From DYIU01 sp038326775 (GTDB taxonomy: Bacteria > Actinomycetota > Geothermincolia > Fen-727 > Anoxymicrobiaceae): 64,000 nucleotides of DNA. The position numbers and the translations under genes were made by a program. The stretch spans positions 1 to 64,000 of the forward strand of contig JBBQKJ010000004.1 in NCBI GenBank assembly GCA_038326775.1, read 5' to 3'. The notes beneath the pieces were generated by a model that ran no database searches, had not been told where the DNA came from, and saw nothing but the letters and a program-made list of their open reading frames with translations. Of the stretch, positions 42,430-51,229 are shown in pieces; within the stretch, counting starts at the first letter, position 1; each line of letters opens with the position of its first letter.

Positions 42430-43872
42430 ATGGGAATAAAGTCACGCTTCCGGAACATGAACGAGCTGCAGAGGAACACCTGGCTGACGGCCGTTGCCCT
42501 CTTCGGGGAGACCGTGCTGCTGTTCATCTGCATATTCAGGGTGTCAAACGCCACTGCCCTGGTGATCCTGGGCGGCGCAGGCGTGGTCGTTTTCGTTTCG
42601 ATGGTCACGTCCAGCTACTGGCGCTTCCTGGTGCTGGCCGCGGTCGTCGGGGCACTGGCGCTCGAACTCGTGCTCCGGGACGAGGGAAGCGCCCTCTATG
42701 TGTTTTCCGTCCTTGCCCGGTTCACGGTCGCCGGCCTGCTCATCACCTTCTTCGCCGCGATGCTTACCGACCTGGCCCACAAGATATATGACAACGTCCA
42801 GCACCTTGCCGCCCGTCGCAAGGCGGACGCCGCCAAGTTGAGCAGGTGGCTGGAGCGCGGAAACGCCCTTCTGTCGCTCATGACCGCCATGAGCACCGAG
42901 AACCGGCTCCAGGATATCTTCACGGTGGGGCTCGAGGAGGCCCGGAAGGCCTTCGACGCCGACTCCGGGCTCATCTACAGCGTGGACCGGGAGACCGGGC
43001 GGCTGTCCATAACGGGTTCGTTCGGCTACAGCACTGACATCCTGGACAAGATGAAGCGGAAGTGGGAGACGCGCGGGGATATTTCCTCATGCCTGGCGTG
43101 CAGCAGCATGGCGGCGGTCGAAGTCGATAACCTCGCCACTGATAAGAAGTGCGAGAACCTGAAGAAGGTCGAATCGGGCTCAAGCATTTGCCTGCCCGTC
43201 ACCAGCGGCGACTCGCTATGGGGGATCCTGCACCTGCGCAGGGGGAGCCCCGGAGCCTTTTCGAAAGAGGACATGCAGCTCGCCCAGGCAATCACCTACC
43301 AGTTCGGGCTGGTGATGCATAGATCGTCTCTCTTCGAGCAGGTCAACCTGCTCGCCGTTACAGACCCCCTCACCGGGCTTTACAACTACAGGCAACTCGT
43401 CCACGACATGGAAAGGGAGATAGTCAGGTCCAGGCGTTACCGGCATCCGTTCTCTTTCATAATGGCCGATGTCGACTTCTTCAAGCAGATTAACGACGCC
43501 AGCGGCCACCTAGCCGGCGACGCGGTGCTGCGCGAGGTGGCAAGGGTCTTTGAAGCAGGCAGCCGCGAGGTGGACCGTGTCTATCGCTACGCGGGCGACG
43601 AGTTCTCGATACTGCTGCCCGAGACTGACGGGCCCGAGGCGCTTGAGCTAGCCGAAAAGCTCCGGCGTGAGATCGCCGGGATGTCTATGGTCGTTGTGGA
43701 TGAGCCAGGGCCGCTGAAGATAACCATGAGCGCCGGCGTGGCCTCCTTCACGCGTGACAGCCTGGAGATGAAGGACCTGGTCGCCTCGGCCGACGAGGCC
43801 CTCTACGACGCCAAGCGCAGCGGCCGCAACCGCACCGTGGCTCACCCCGGCCATGAGACGAAAAAAGCCTGA
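42430..43872 (+). CDS. Membrane GAF-GGDEF diguanylate cyclase
   Basis: A 480-residue protein. Residues 12-110 contain about four membrane helices. A GAF domain (about 150-300) carries the cysteines of SSCLACSSM and CENLKK. The GGDEF domain begins at LAVTDPLTGLYNYRQL and has active site YAGDEFSILLPE, in which the first glycine is alanine, as in many active enzymes. REVD five residues before it matches the RxxD I-site. It should synthesise c-di-GMP in response to a cytoplasmic GAF ligand or redox signal. ATG 42430 lacks a good ribosome site; ATG 42457 is an alternative. It faces pilT tail to tail with a 13-base gap. Confidence 0.88.
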   Translation: MGIKSRFRNMNELQRNTWLTAVALFGETVLLFICIFRVSNATALVILGGAGVVVFVSMVTSSYWRFLVLAAVVGALALELVLRDEGSALYVFSVLARFTVAGLLITFFAAMLTDLAHKIYDNVQHLAARRKADAAKLSRWLERGNALLSLMTAMSTENRLQDIFTVGLEEARKAFDADSGLIYSVDRETGRLSITGSFGYSTDILDKMKRKWETRGDISSCLACSSMAAVEVDNLATDKKCENLKKVESGSSICLPVTSGDSLWGILHLRRGSPGAFSKEDMQLAQAITYQFGLVMHRSSLFEQVNLLAVTDPLTGLYNYRQLVHDMEREIVRSRRYRHPFSFIMADVDFFKQINDASGHLAGDAVLREVARVFEAGSREVDRVYRYAGDEFSILLPETDGPEALELAEKLRREIAGMSMVVVDEPGPLKITMSAGVASFTRDSLEMKDLVASADEALYDAKRSGRNRTVAHPGHETKKA

Positions 43873-43885
43873 CCACGATCGAAGA

Positions 43886-44983
43886 TCACCTTATGGCGAG
43901 AGTTTCCTCTACGGGCAGCCCCATCTGCTTGGCCATCAGTATAAAGTCGTGGGGCTGGTTCGACCCCTTTAACGCGGTCTGGAAGTCGATGAGGCCGTCG
44001 GCGTAGAGCGACACCAGCGATTGGTTGAAGGTCTGCATCCCGTAGAACTCGCCGTCGGCGATTATCTCTCGCATGACGGCCGTGGGCTCCTCGTTGAGGA
44101 GGCACTCCGCAAGCCTCCCGTTCATGACCATGACCTCGACCGCGGGCACTCGCCCGGTGGTATCGCAGCGCGGCAGAAGCCTCTGGCTGATGACGCCGCC
44201 GAGGGTGCTGGTGAGGGTTATCCTGACCTGCTTCTGCTGCTGGGGCGGGAAGAAGTCGATCATTCGGTTGACGGTCTCTGTGGTGTCCTGGGTGTGGAAA
44301 GTCGAGAGCACCAGGTGCCCGGTCATTGCGATGTTCATGGCCGAGGTGACCGTCTCCACGTCCCTCATCTCACCCACCAGTATGACGTCCGGGTCCTGGC
44401 GCGTGATATGGCGCAGCGCCTCGCGGTAAGAATCGGTGTCGGTGCCTATCTCCCTCTGGTGGACGATGCACTTCTTGTCCACGTGGAGTATCTCGATCGG
44501 GTCCTCGACCGTGATGATGTTCAACCTCTGGTTCTCGTTCAGCCAGTCGACCATCGAGGCGAGGGTAGTCGTCTTACCGCTGCCGGTCGGCCCGGTGATG
44601 AGCACAAGTCCGCGGACCTCATCCGCCAGCCGCTTCATGATCGGAGGCAGGCCCAGCTCGTCGAAGGTCGGAATCTTCTTTGTGAGCACGCGGCGCAAGG
44701 CAATTCCTATGGTGCCGCGCTGCTTGAACACGTTTGCCCTGAAACGCCCCAACCCCGCCACGCTGTACGCGAAGTCGGACTCGTTGGTGTCGTGGAAAGC
44801 CCTGGCCTGCTTCTCGTCCATCAGCGAGAAGGCGACCTCGACGACTTCGGTCGGTGAGAGCCTGGGGAAGTCGGCCTCGTAGAGAATGCCGTCAACCCTC
44901 AGATATGGCGGGCTGCCGGCTTTGATGTGTATATCGGAAGCTTTCTGCTCGACCGCTATCGCCAGGAGCGCATTGATGTCCAA
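43886..44983 (-). CDS. pilT: PilT-type twitching motility ATPase
   Basis: A 365-residue secretion-superfamily ATPase. An N-terminal PAS-like domain (KASDIHIKAGSPPYLRVDG), Walker A GPTGSGKTT near residue 135, the Asp box ITVEDPIEILH, Walker B ILVGEMRDVET and the His box HLVLSTFHTQD appear in order. It should depolymerise type IV pili during retraction. No pilB, pilC or pilin genes occur in this window. It starts at TTG 44983 with GGCGG upstream. The convergent c-di-GMP synthase gene on one side and an HDAC-like gene on the other give no direct operon context. Confidence 0.92.
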   Translation of the reverse strand: MDINALLAIAVEQKASDIHIKAGSPPYLRVDGILYEADFPRLSPTEVVEVAFSLMDEKQARAFHDTNESDFAYSVAGLGRFRANVFKQRGTIGIALRRVLTKKIPTFDELGLPPIMKRLADEVRGLVLITGPTGSGKTTTLASMVDWLNENQRLNIITVEDPIEILHVDKKCIVHQREIGTDTDSYREALRHITRQDPDVILVGEMRDVETVTSAMNIAMTGHLVLSTFHTQDTTETVNRMIDFFPPQQQKQVRITLTSTLGGVISQRLLPRCDTTGRVPAVEVMVMNGRLAECLLNEEPTAVMREIIADGEFYGMQTFNQSLVSLYADGLIDFQTALKGSNQPHDFILMAKQMGLPVEETLAIR

Positions 44984-45054
44984 CTCTACCGCCTTTCAAT
45001 GACCGCCACTCGCTGTAAAGAATCAATCGGACCAAACAGCGCCGAGCCTTGAGC

Positions 45055-46092
45055 CTAGGCAAGGCCCTGAAGGCGCGCCGCCTCCCTGACCACCTCGCCC
45101 GCCCGGTCCGCGTGAGCGGTCGGTTCGGGCCGTTCGTCCCTGCCCGGAACATCAATTCCGGCGAGCCCCGCGACCGTCTGCACTATGGAACGGGCCTGAG
45201 CGTTCAGGTCATAACCACCCTCCAGAGTCGCCAGGAGCCTGCCATCGCAACATTCCTCCGCCAGGCCCACCAGGTAGTCTGTCATCTTCCGGTACGAGAG
45301 GTCGGCAAGGCGCATCGAGCACAGCAGGTCGCTTTCGTGGCTGTCGTACCCGGCCGAGACCATCACGAAATCCGGGGCGAACCTGCGTCCCGCGGGAAGT
45401 ATCACCTGCTCGAACGCCTCTAAGTAATACTCCTCCCCCGTGCCGTTCGGGAACGGAAAGTTGATGGTGGAACCTTTGCCCTCTTTGTAGCCAACCTCGT
45501 CCACCCAACCCGTGCCCGGGTAGTGAGGATGCTGGTGCAGCGACACGTAGAGCACGGCCGGGTCGTCGTAGAAAGCGTCCTGGGTGCCGTTGCCATGGTG
45601 GGCGTCCCAGTCGAGTATCATCACCCGCGCCAGGCCCTTCCTCGATATCGCATATCGCGCCGCAATAGCGATGTTGTTGAAGATGCAGAAACCCATCCCC
45701 CGCATCGGGAGGGCGTGGTGGCCGGGTGGCCGGACCAGGCAAAAAGCCCTCTTGAAGCTGCCATCCAGGCACCCGTCCACGCTGTCGAGGAGCGCACCGG
45801 CGGCCTTGAGAGCGGCATCGTACGTCTTGGCGGAGAGCGCGGTGTCCATGTCGAGGTGGCCCCCGCCGGAAGCGGCCATCCTCTGGACCTGCTCGATGTA
45901 GCCGCGCGTGTGCACGAGCTCTATCTCCTCGACCGTCGCGTCCCTGGGGGTTCTAACCTCCACCAACTCCAGCAGGCCTGACCCCTCGAGGGCCTTCATT
46001 GCGACCGGAAGCCTCTCCGGCTTCTCCGGGTGTCCGTGACCGGTCTTGTGCTCCTCGAAAATCGGGTCGAAAAAGATTACGGCTTCAGACAT
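45055..46092 (-). CDS. Histone-deacetylase-family protein (AcuC/HDAC-like amidohydrolase)
   Basis: A 345-residue zinc amidohydrolase. RPPGHHALPMRGMGFCIFN carries the catalytic histidine pair, LDWDAHHGNGTQDAFYDD two of the zinc ligands, and SAGYDSHESDLL the third. Members deacetylate acetyl-lysine or acetylpolyamines; AcuC acts on acetyl-CoA synthetase in Bacillus. No acetoin or acetyl-CoA synthetase gene is present here. ATG 46092 follows GGGTGG; a GTG three codons earlier is possible. The gene is followed by pilT after 71 bases. Confidence 0.88.
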   Translation of the reverse strand: MSEAVIFFDPIFEEHKTGHGHPEKPERLPVAMKALEGSGLLELVEVRTPRDATVEEIELVHTRGYIEQVQRMAASGGGHLDMDTALSAKTYDAALKAAGALLDSVDGCLDGSFKRAFCLVRPPGHHALPMRGMGFCIFNNIAIAARYAISRKGLARVMILDWDAHHGNGTQDAFYDDPAVLYVSLHQHPHYPGTGWVDEVGYKEGKGSTINFPFPNGTGEEYYLEAFEQVILPAGRRFAPDFVMVSAGYDSHESDLLCSMRLADLSYRKMTDYLVGLAEECCDGRLLATLEGGYDLNAQARSIVQTVAGLAGIDVPGRDERPEPTAHADRAGEVVREAARLQGLA

Positions 46093-46123
46093 GCTAACCA
46101 CCCTTTTCGCCGCTTTAGATAAT

Positions 46124-46145
46124 AAAGGCCCCTTCCGGGGCCTTT
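46124..46145 (-). terminator. Intrinsic terminator after the NlpC/P60 gene
   Basis: AAAGGCCCC (46124-46132) pairs with GGGGCCTTT (46137-46145) around a 4-base loop. On the minus strand the stem ends in TTTATTATC. It ends the NlpC/P60 transcript 30 bases after its stop codon and separates it from the deacetylase gene. Confidence 0.85.
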
Positions 46146-46175
46146 AATAAAACTTTAACCTGGCTTAACCGCGGC

Positions 46176-47159
46176 CTACGGCCTGACCGCCCCACAGAAA
46201 TTACTGCGCGAAGCCAGCGAGGTCACTTTCACCACGTCGCCGGTCTGCGGGGCGTGTATGAACTCGCCGCCTCCGACATATAGCCCCACGTGGCCCCAGC
46301 CCCGGAAGCCGAGGATATCGCCAGCGGCAAGCTCGCTCACGCTTACAGCAACCCCGCAGTTGGCCTGCGCGTAGGAACTGTGGGAGATGGATATTCCCGC
46401 GCCCACCCTGTAGCAGTACATGGTAAGGCCGGAGCAGTCGAAGCTGTTCGGACCCGCGGCACCCCACACGTACGGCTTGCCGAGCTGGTCGTAAGCCACC
46501 CCCACCACGCCGCCGTTGGGCGCTCCGGGCGGCCTGGTCCTGCGGGCCGTCGGGTCGTAAGACGGGGTGCTGCGCCTGGTGCCGGACGAGCTCGACTCGG
46601 TGGCGCGGCGCGCCATGGCCGAGCGTATCTCTTCCTCGACGTTTGAGAGCTTGCCCTTGGCGTTGGAGAGCTCGCTTTCGACGTTAGCCTTTGCCGAGGA
46701 AATCTCCTGCCTGGCGGACTCCTGCGCGGACTTCTGCTCCTGGAGGGAGGCCCTGGCCTCCTCCAGCTTCGCCTTGGCGTCTTTGACCTGGCGCACCAGA
46801 AGGGCGTCCCTCTGTCCGACCTTCTTGACCAGGTCAAGCCCGACCAGGAACTCGTCGAAGTCGCCGGCGTTCACCACGACCCCCACGAAATTGCTGTGCT
46901 GGTTTACGTACATCGCCCGTACGCGGCTGTTGAGCCTGGACTTATTGACCGAGAGTTCCTGCTCGGCAGCGGTCAGATTCTCCTTGTTCTCCACTATCTG
47001 CGAGCGGGTCTGCTCGAGCTTCGAGCAAGCGAAGTTATAACGCTCTACCGCGTCCTCCATCTTCTGCTGCAGCCTCTCCACATCTTTCTTCGCGTCTGTC
47101 CTGCGCTGCTCCGTTGGCTGCGGGAGCGCGGCCGGAGCCAGTGTCAGGACAAGCATCAC
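46176..47159 (-). CDS. NlpC/P60 peptidoglycan endopeptidase with coiled-coil N-terminus
   Basis: A secreted cysteine endopeptidase of the RipA/PcsB-like type. A long helical coiled coil (about 20-190) precedes a linker and the NlpC/P60 domain, where the cysteine is in SFDCSGLTMYC, the histidine in WGHVGLYVG and the third residue in EFIHAPQTG. The annotated start GTG 47159 leaves a truncated signal peptide. The in-frame codons upstream encode SKRPRTEILLGAAL, a perfect basic n-region, yet no ATG, GTG or TTG exists there before a stop codon. A non-standard start (for example ATC or ATT) or a sequence error is likely. It should cleave cell-wall stem peptides during division. Its transcript has its own terminator. 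Confidence 0.85.
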   Translation of the reverse strand: MMLVLTLAPAALPQPTEQRRTDAKKDVERLQQKMEDAVERYNFACSKLEQTRSQIVENKENLTAAEQELSVNKSRLNSRVRAMYVNQHSNFVGVVVNAGDFDEFLVGLDLVKKVGQRDALLVRQVKDAKAKLEEARASLQEQKSAQESARQEISSAKANVESELSNAKGKLSNVEEEIRSAMARRATESSSSGTRRSTPSYDPTARRTRPPGAPNGGVVGVAYDQLGKPYVWGAAGPNSFDCSGLTMYCYRVGAGISISHSSYAQANCGVAVSVSELAAGDILGFRGWGHVGLYVGGGEFIHAPQTGDVVKVTSLASRSNFCGAVRP

Positions 47160-47571
47160 GATCAGTGCAGCCCCCAGGAGAATCTCCGTTCTTGGCCTTT
47201 TCGAAAAGATGCTATCAAACCCCCGCTTTCTTCTGCTTCTTTCAGCCGTCTGTCTTCTTGCCGAACCCGGGTATCATGCTAAGAAATGGTTTTCAGTTCA
47301 ACATTCTTTGTTTTCTGCGATTCGCAAATCAGCCCGAATTCTAACACAGCGGGCTCTCATCTTCAAACGCAACCCTTCAACTAATAGACAACTTCGACCC
47401 CGGCGGCGCCCCGCCCTTTCGGCCCCGCCCCACCAGCCCTTCACTCCCTTTGCACACGAAGCAAAGGAAACGCCCGACCGTGGGGTGAATCTATATATTG
47501 AGGTTCATGGTTGAAATCGCGTCAAAATGTGCGTTCTTTGCCATTCGGGTGACGGCAAGAGGAGAGACGGT
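47160..47571. other. Divergent intergenic region with promoter and small hairpin
   Basis: This 412-base stretch separates the NlpC/P60 (-) and Mg-chelatase-like (+) genes. It contains the minus-strand promoter at 47338-47366, the untranslated or non-canonically started signal-peptide codons of the NlpC gene, and a hairpin at 47447-47467 (CCTTTGC/GCAAAGG, 7-base loop) in the predicted leader of the + strand gene. I see no B12 box or other riboswitch consensus. Confidence 0.5.
47338..47366 (-). promoter_or_regulatory. Promoter for the NlpC/P60 gene
   Basis: The minus strand has TTGAAG (47361-47366) and TAGAAT (47338-47343) with a 17-base spacer, giving a leader of about 170 bases before the annotated start. 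Confidence 0.65.
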
Positions 47572-49584
47572 TTGCACAGGGAAGAGATCGTGTACCCGTT
47601 CACTGCGGTGGTGAGGCAGGAGCAGGTCAAGCATGCGCTCCTGCTCAACGCAGTCAGCCACGAGGTCGGCGGCGTTCTCATCAGGGGGCACCGCGGGACC
47701 GCGAAGTCCACCCTCGCCAGGGCCGCCGCCTACCTTCTCCCGGAGATAGAGGTCGTGACCGATTGCCCCTTCTCATGCGACCCGGCCGACATGGAGTCCC
47801 TTTGCGCCAATTGCTCCGGAACGCTGGCGATGGATGGGGCGCTCCCGTCCAGCAGGACACGCATGAAGATCGTGACCCTGCCGCTCAACGCCACGGAAGA
47901 GATGGTGGTGGGCACACTCGACTTCGAGAAAGCGCTGCGGCATGGTGTGAAGAGCTTCGAGCCCGGCATCCTGGCGCGGGCAAACCGCTCCATTCTCTAC
48001 GTGGACGAGGTCAACCTCCTGGAGGACCACCTGGTCGACGTGCTGCTCGACTCGGCAGCCATGGGGGTCAACGTGGTCGAGCGCGAGGGCATCTCCTTCC
48101 GGCACGGGGCCCACTTCATCCTGGTGGGGACCATGAACCCGGAGGAGGGCGACCTGAGGCCCCAGCTCGAGGACCGCTTCGGCCTCTGCGCCGAGGTCGA
48201 CCCGGAGGTGGGCGCCGCGGACCGGGCCGAGATACTGAGACGCAACCTCCAGTTCAGGAAGAACCCGGTGGAGTTCGAGTCCAGGTGGCACACCTCCCAG
48301 GAGGCGCTGCGCTGCAGGCTGGTCGTCGCGCGCGAGGCATACCCCACCGTAGAGGCCCCGGACGAGGTCCTGGACGTTGTGGCCAGGCTTGTCGAGAAAG
48401 CCAGGGCAGACGGGCACCGTGCCGACATAGCGATGCTTTACGCCGCCAGGGCCCTGGCCGCCCTGGAGGGACAGGAGCAGGTGTGCGTCGAGCACCTCGA
48501 ACGCGTGGCGAGCCTGGCGCTCAACCACCGCATACGCCGGGCGCCGGCAGGCACCGGTAACGGGCGCAAACGCGATATTCCTTCGCTTATGCACGAGGTC
48601 CTGGAGCGACCGGCAGCGGTCCCGGTCGCTTACTCTTGCAAGGCCGAGGGCACGACCCGAGGCAAGGAGGAAGCCCCGACCGCGGAACGCAAGGCGCGGG
48701 CCAGGCAGCGGCCGCCCGACACCACAGCGGCCTTCGAGGAGACGAGCCTGCCGGACCGCGAGGCCAACGGCACAACCCCGGGCAAGCGAGGAAAGCAGGC
48801 CGACGCCTCCAGGGGCCGCTACTGCCGCAGCGTTGCACCCGCCGCCTCAAGCCGGCCCTTCGCCCGAGGGGACATCGCGATAGACGCTACGCTCCGGGCC
48901 GCCGCGACGCGGGGCTGCAACCCCGGTAACGGGCTGGACGTGCTCCCCGAAGACATCCGGGTCAAGCTTCGCAGAAGGAAGTGCGGGGCCTCTATAGTGT
49001 TCGTCGTGGACGCGAGCGCGTCGATGGGCGCGATGCAGCGCCTTGAGGCGGCGAGGCAGGCGATAATGTCGCTGCTGGTCGAGGCCTATCAGAAGCGCGA
49101 CAGGGTGGGCCTGGTAGTCTTCAAGGACGACGCGGCGCAGCTGGTGCTGAGCCCCACCTCCAGTAAGGCGCTGGCCGCCCGCCTGTTAACAGAACTCTCC
49201 CCGGGAGGGACCACGCCCCTGTCGCACGGGCTGTCGCTCGGCTGCAGGGTCCTCGAGAGGGAGCTGTCGCGCACCCCTCGCCCGTTCCCGGTCCTGGTGT
49301 TGATCTCGGACGGTGGCGGAAACGTGACAATGGGTTCCTCCGACCCGATGAGCGAGGCGCTGGGGATCGCGCGCGAGATCCGCGAGCGGGGCACGAGCTC
49401 CGTAATCCTGGACAGCGCCCCTTACACCATGATACCGGGCAAGCCCAGCTCGGCCTGGAGGCTTGCGGAAGCCATGGGAGGGGCCTACTACCCGGCCTTC
49501 AACCTGAGCGGCGAATCCATCCTGGACAAGGTCGACAGGTCGATCGCGCGCGAGCCGGTCGGAGCCCCCCACTCCACCCACTGA
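47572..49584 (+). CDS. Magnesium-chelatase-like ATPase: fused ChlI/ChlD (AAA+ and vWA)
   Basis: A 670-residue fusion. The N-terminal AAA+ module (about 10-330) has Walker A GHRGTAKST at about 39-47, cysteine-rich CPFSCDPADMESLCANC as in BchI/CobN-associated subunits, and Walker B ILYVDEVNLL. A basic, low-complexity linker (about 350-440) follows. The C-terminal vWA domain has a MIDAS motif DASASMGAM and GGTTPLSHGL. This is the motor and adaptor of a metal chelatase; the large catalytic subunit (CobN or BchH) is not in the window, so the metal is unknown. It starts at TTG 47572 with AGAGGAGAG upstream; ATG 47527 lacks a ribosome site. Confidence 0.85.
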   Translation: MHREEIVYPFTAVVRQEQVKHALLLNAVSHEVGGVLIRGHRGTAKSTLARAAAYLLPEIEVVTDCPFSCDPADMESLCANCSGTLAMDGALPSSRTRMKIVTLPLNATEEMVVGTLDFEKALRHGVKSFEPGILARANRSILYVDEVNLLEDHLVDVLLDSAAMGVNVVEREGISFRHGAHFILVGTMNPEEGDLRPQLEDRFGLCAEVDPEVGAADRAEILRRNLQFRKNPVEFESRWHTSQEALRCRLVVAREAYPTVEAPDEVLDVVARLVEKARADGHRADIAMLYAARALAALEGQEQVCVEHLERVASLALNHRIRRAPAGTGNGRKRDIPSLMHEVLERPAAVPVAYSCKAEGTTRGKEEAPTAERKARARQRPPDTTAAFEETSLPDREANGTTPGKRGKQADASRGRYCRSVAPAASSRPFARGDIAIDATLRAAATRGCNPGNGLDVLPEDIRVKLRRRKCGASIVFVVDASASMGAMQRLEAARQAIMSLLVEAYQKRDRVGLVVFKDDAAQLVLSPTSSKALAARLLTELSPGGTTPLSHGLSLGCRVLERELSRTPRPFPVLVLISDGGGNVTMGSSDPMSEALGIAREIRERGTSSVILDSAPYTMIPGKPSSAWRLAEAMGGAYYPAFNLSGESILDKVDRSIAREPVGAPHSTH

Positions 49585-49663
49585 GAGTCCTCCGAACCCG
49601 GCGTCCCGTCGCGTCAGAAGAAACAGTTCGCGGGAGTTATTCACTGACTCGGGAAGAAAACAT

Positions 49664-49692
49664 TTGCCACGCCCGGTGCGTTCAAATAAAAT
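49664..49692 (+). promoter_or_regulatory. Promoter for the RsbRD-like gene
   Basis: TTGCCA (49664-49669) and TAAAAT (49687-49692) are 17 bases apart, 51 bases before the start codon. Confidence 0.7.
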
Positions 49693-49743
49693 CTATGCGT
49701 CCGTACAGAACGTGCGAGCGACCGTCCTCTCGAAGGGACCGCC

Positions 49744-50226
49744 ATGATAGTCGCGACCAAGCTGATCAGGATTATCGAGAAGAACTCGGACATCATCGCC
49801 GACAAGTGGGTTGACGAGGTCACAACGTCGCCTTACACGCGCTCTTACTGGAACGTCTCCCGGGAGGATCTGCAGGAGCGCGCGGCGAGCATTTGCCAGC
49901 GCATCGGGTATTTCCTGGGCAAGCGGCTTCCCCGGGAGAGGCTCGCGTCTTTTTACCGAAGGGTCGGCCAGGCCCGCAGGGCGCAGGGGTACGAGTTGGA
50001 AGAGGTGGTCATGGCCCTCCTTCTCCTCAAGCGCCAGATATGGTTGTTCGTGATGCAGGAGGGCTTTCTGAACATCAACCTGGAGCTCTATCAGGGCCTC
50101 GAGCTGAACAACCGGGTCGTGCTCTACTTCGACCGCGCTATATACTTCGTTGCCCAGGCCTTCTCGGAAGAAGACCAGTTGGAAGCGGCTGCCAGGGCAG
50201 GGGGCGCCAGGGAATCCGGCGACTGA
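49744..50226 (+). CDS. RsbRD N-terminal-like sensor domain protein
   Basis: A 160-residue, all-helical cytoplasmic protein. The pattern IADKWVDEVTTSPYTRSYWN, followed by helices with YELEEVVMALLLLKRQIW and LNNRVVLYFDRAIYFVAQAF, resembles the RsbRD N-terminal domain found ahead of histidine kinases and STAS co-antagonists. Here it stands alone, without an output domain. It may bind a ligand and act on a separate partner. ATG 49744 has GAAGGGACC upstream. It has its own promoter and ends five bases from the convergent DUF5666-like gene. Confidence 0.55.
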   Translation: MIVATKLIRIIEKNSDIIADKWVDEVTTSPYTRSYWNVSREDLQERAASICQRIGYFLGKRLPRERLASFYRRVGQARRAQGYELEEVVMALLLLKRQIWLFVMQEGFLNINLELYQGLELNNRVVLYFDRAIYFVAQAFSEEDQLEAAARAGGARESGD

Positions 50227-50231
50227 GCTCC

Positions 50232-50876
50232 TCACTCGACGGGTTGCTCCTTGAGCCTCCTCGCCTTGCCAATGCGCACCACTATCGCTTGAAGCTTTCC
50301 GTCGGGACCCTTTCGCGCCAGCACCTGCACCTGCTCGCCGGTTTTCAGCTCGGCGGCCTTGCCGCCACCAGCTCCGGCGGCGCCCGCTCCGGCTCCGAGG
50401 TACCTGGTATCTGCGGCTACGCTGACAGTCTGGTCGCCGCCGGGTGTCTCGACCGTCACGTTGCCGTCCTGGACCGCTCGGACCGTGCCCGTGATGAGGC
50501 TCGCCTCGCCACTATCGAGCATTTCGGCGACCCGCTCGCGAACCTTCCTGCCCGGCAATATTCCCGCGCCTGGCCCCTGCCCGGCTCCGAACCTCTCGGC
50601 GCTCCTTGTGCCTATGAGCGGCCGGTTGTCCGCGCTTTGGTTCCCGATCGTGTAGCCGAGCGCCAACGATGAGGCAATGACAATGATCGCCAGGATGGCG
50701 ATGCCGATGAACAGTAAGGCCTTCTGGTTCCTCTCGTACGCGCCGCCGTCGCGCCCGCCTCGGGGATGGGCGGGTGGAGGCGCGCACTCCACCGCGGTTG
50801 CTTCGACGGCTTCGTCCGTTGTCGGTGCGACCGCGCCCTCGTCGGGCGCCCCGCCCTGCTGCTTGCTCTCGCTCAC
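50232..50876 (-). CDS. Membrane-anchored DUF5666-like protein
   Basis: A 214-residue protein with a Pro/Ala-rich, probably disordered cytoplasmic N-terminus (1-50), one membrane helix (about 57-80, ALLFIGIAILAIIVIASSLALG) and an extracytoplasmic beta domain where ITGTVRAVQDGNVTVETPGGDQ and VSVAADTRYLG resemble DUF5666. Such domains are small OB-like folds of unknown role. It starts at GTG 50876 with AAAGGAG ten bases upstream. Upstream lies a 353-base divergent region shared with a LytTR regulator. Confidence 0.65.
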   Translation of the reverse strand: MSESKQQGGAPDEGAVAPTTDEAVEATAVECAPPPAHPRGGRDGGAYERNQKALLFIGIAILAIIVIASSLALGYTIGNQSADNRPLIGTRSAERFGAGQGPGAGILPGRKVRERVAEMLDSGEASLITGTVRAVQDGNVTVETPGGDQTVSVAADTRYLGAGAGAAGAGGGKAAELKTGEQVQVLARKGPDGKLQAIVVRIGKARRLKEQPVE

Positions 50877-51229
50877 AGAAATCAAGCTCCTTTTCTTTCT
50901 TACGGCATGCCAACTCGGTACTGACCGCTCCAAGTATCGAGGACGCCCGTTAATCTTCTTTTGCCATCGTGTTAAATTGCTGTTAATTCTGAAACGCCGG
51001 ATTGCAGGAGGCATTGCCTCGGACATAGCCCTTGATTGGGGATGCGGCGCTTTGACAGGCCGGTGGCTATGATAGATAATCCAAACACGACCGTTGTGGC
51101 GGGGACGTCCGAAAGGGCCTCGGGCAGAGCGGTTTCACCGGATAGCGGCTAATTCGCCTGAGAAGCAAACGATGCTGTGACAAAGTTTGCCCGAAGGGCA
51201 GCGGATCCGTTGAACCGCAAAGGGGAGAG
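50877..51229. other. Divergent region with long structured leader of the LytTR gene
   Basis: This 353-base region between the DUF5666-like gene (-) and the LytTR regulator (+) holds the promoter at 51052-51080 and an untranslated leader of about 140 bases. The leader contains several short GC-rich inverted repeats, the clearest being TGCCC-GAA-GGGCA near 51188-51200. It does not match any riboswitch consensus I know. I see no ORF here. Confidence 0.5.
51052..51080 (+). promoter_or_regulatory. Promoter of the second LytTR regulator
   Basis: A perfect TTGACA (51052-51057) and GATAAT (51075-51080), spacing 17, lie 150 bases before the start codon, implying a long leader. Confidence 0.7.

Noticed and set aside
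47160..47570. c-di-AMP (ydaO) or cobalamin riboswitch upstream of the NlpC/P60 or Mg-chelatase-like gene
   Set aside because: DisA and NlpC/P60 in one window made this attractive, but conserved ydaO segments and the B12 box are absent; only a 7-bp hairpin is seen.
51087..51229. Cyclic di-GMP (GEMM) riboswitch in the LytTR leader
   Set aside because: Two diguanylate cyclases made it plausible, but the conserved GEMM core and tetraloop receptor are not present.
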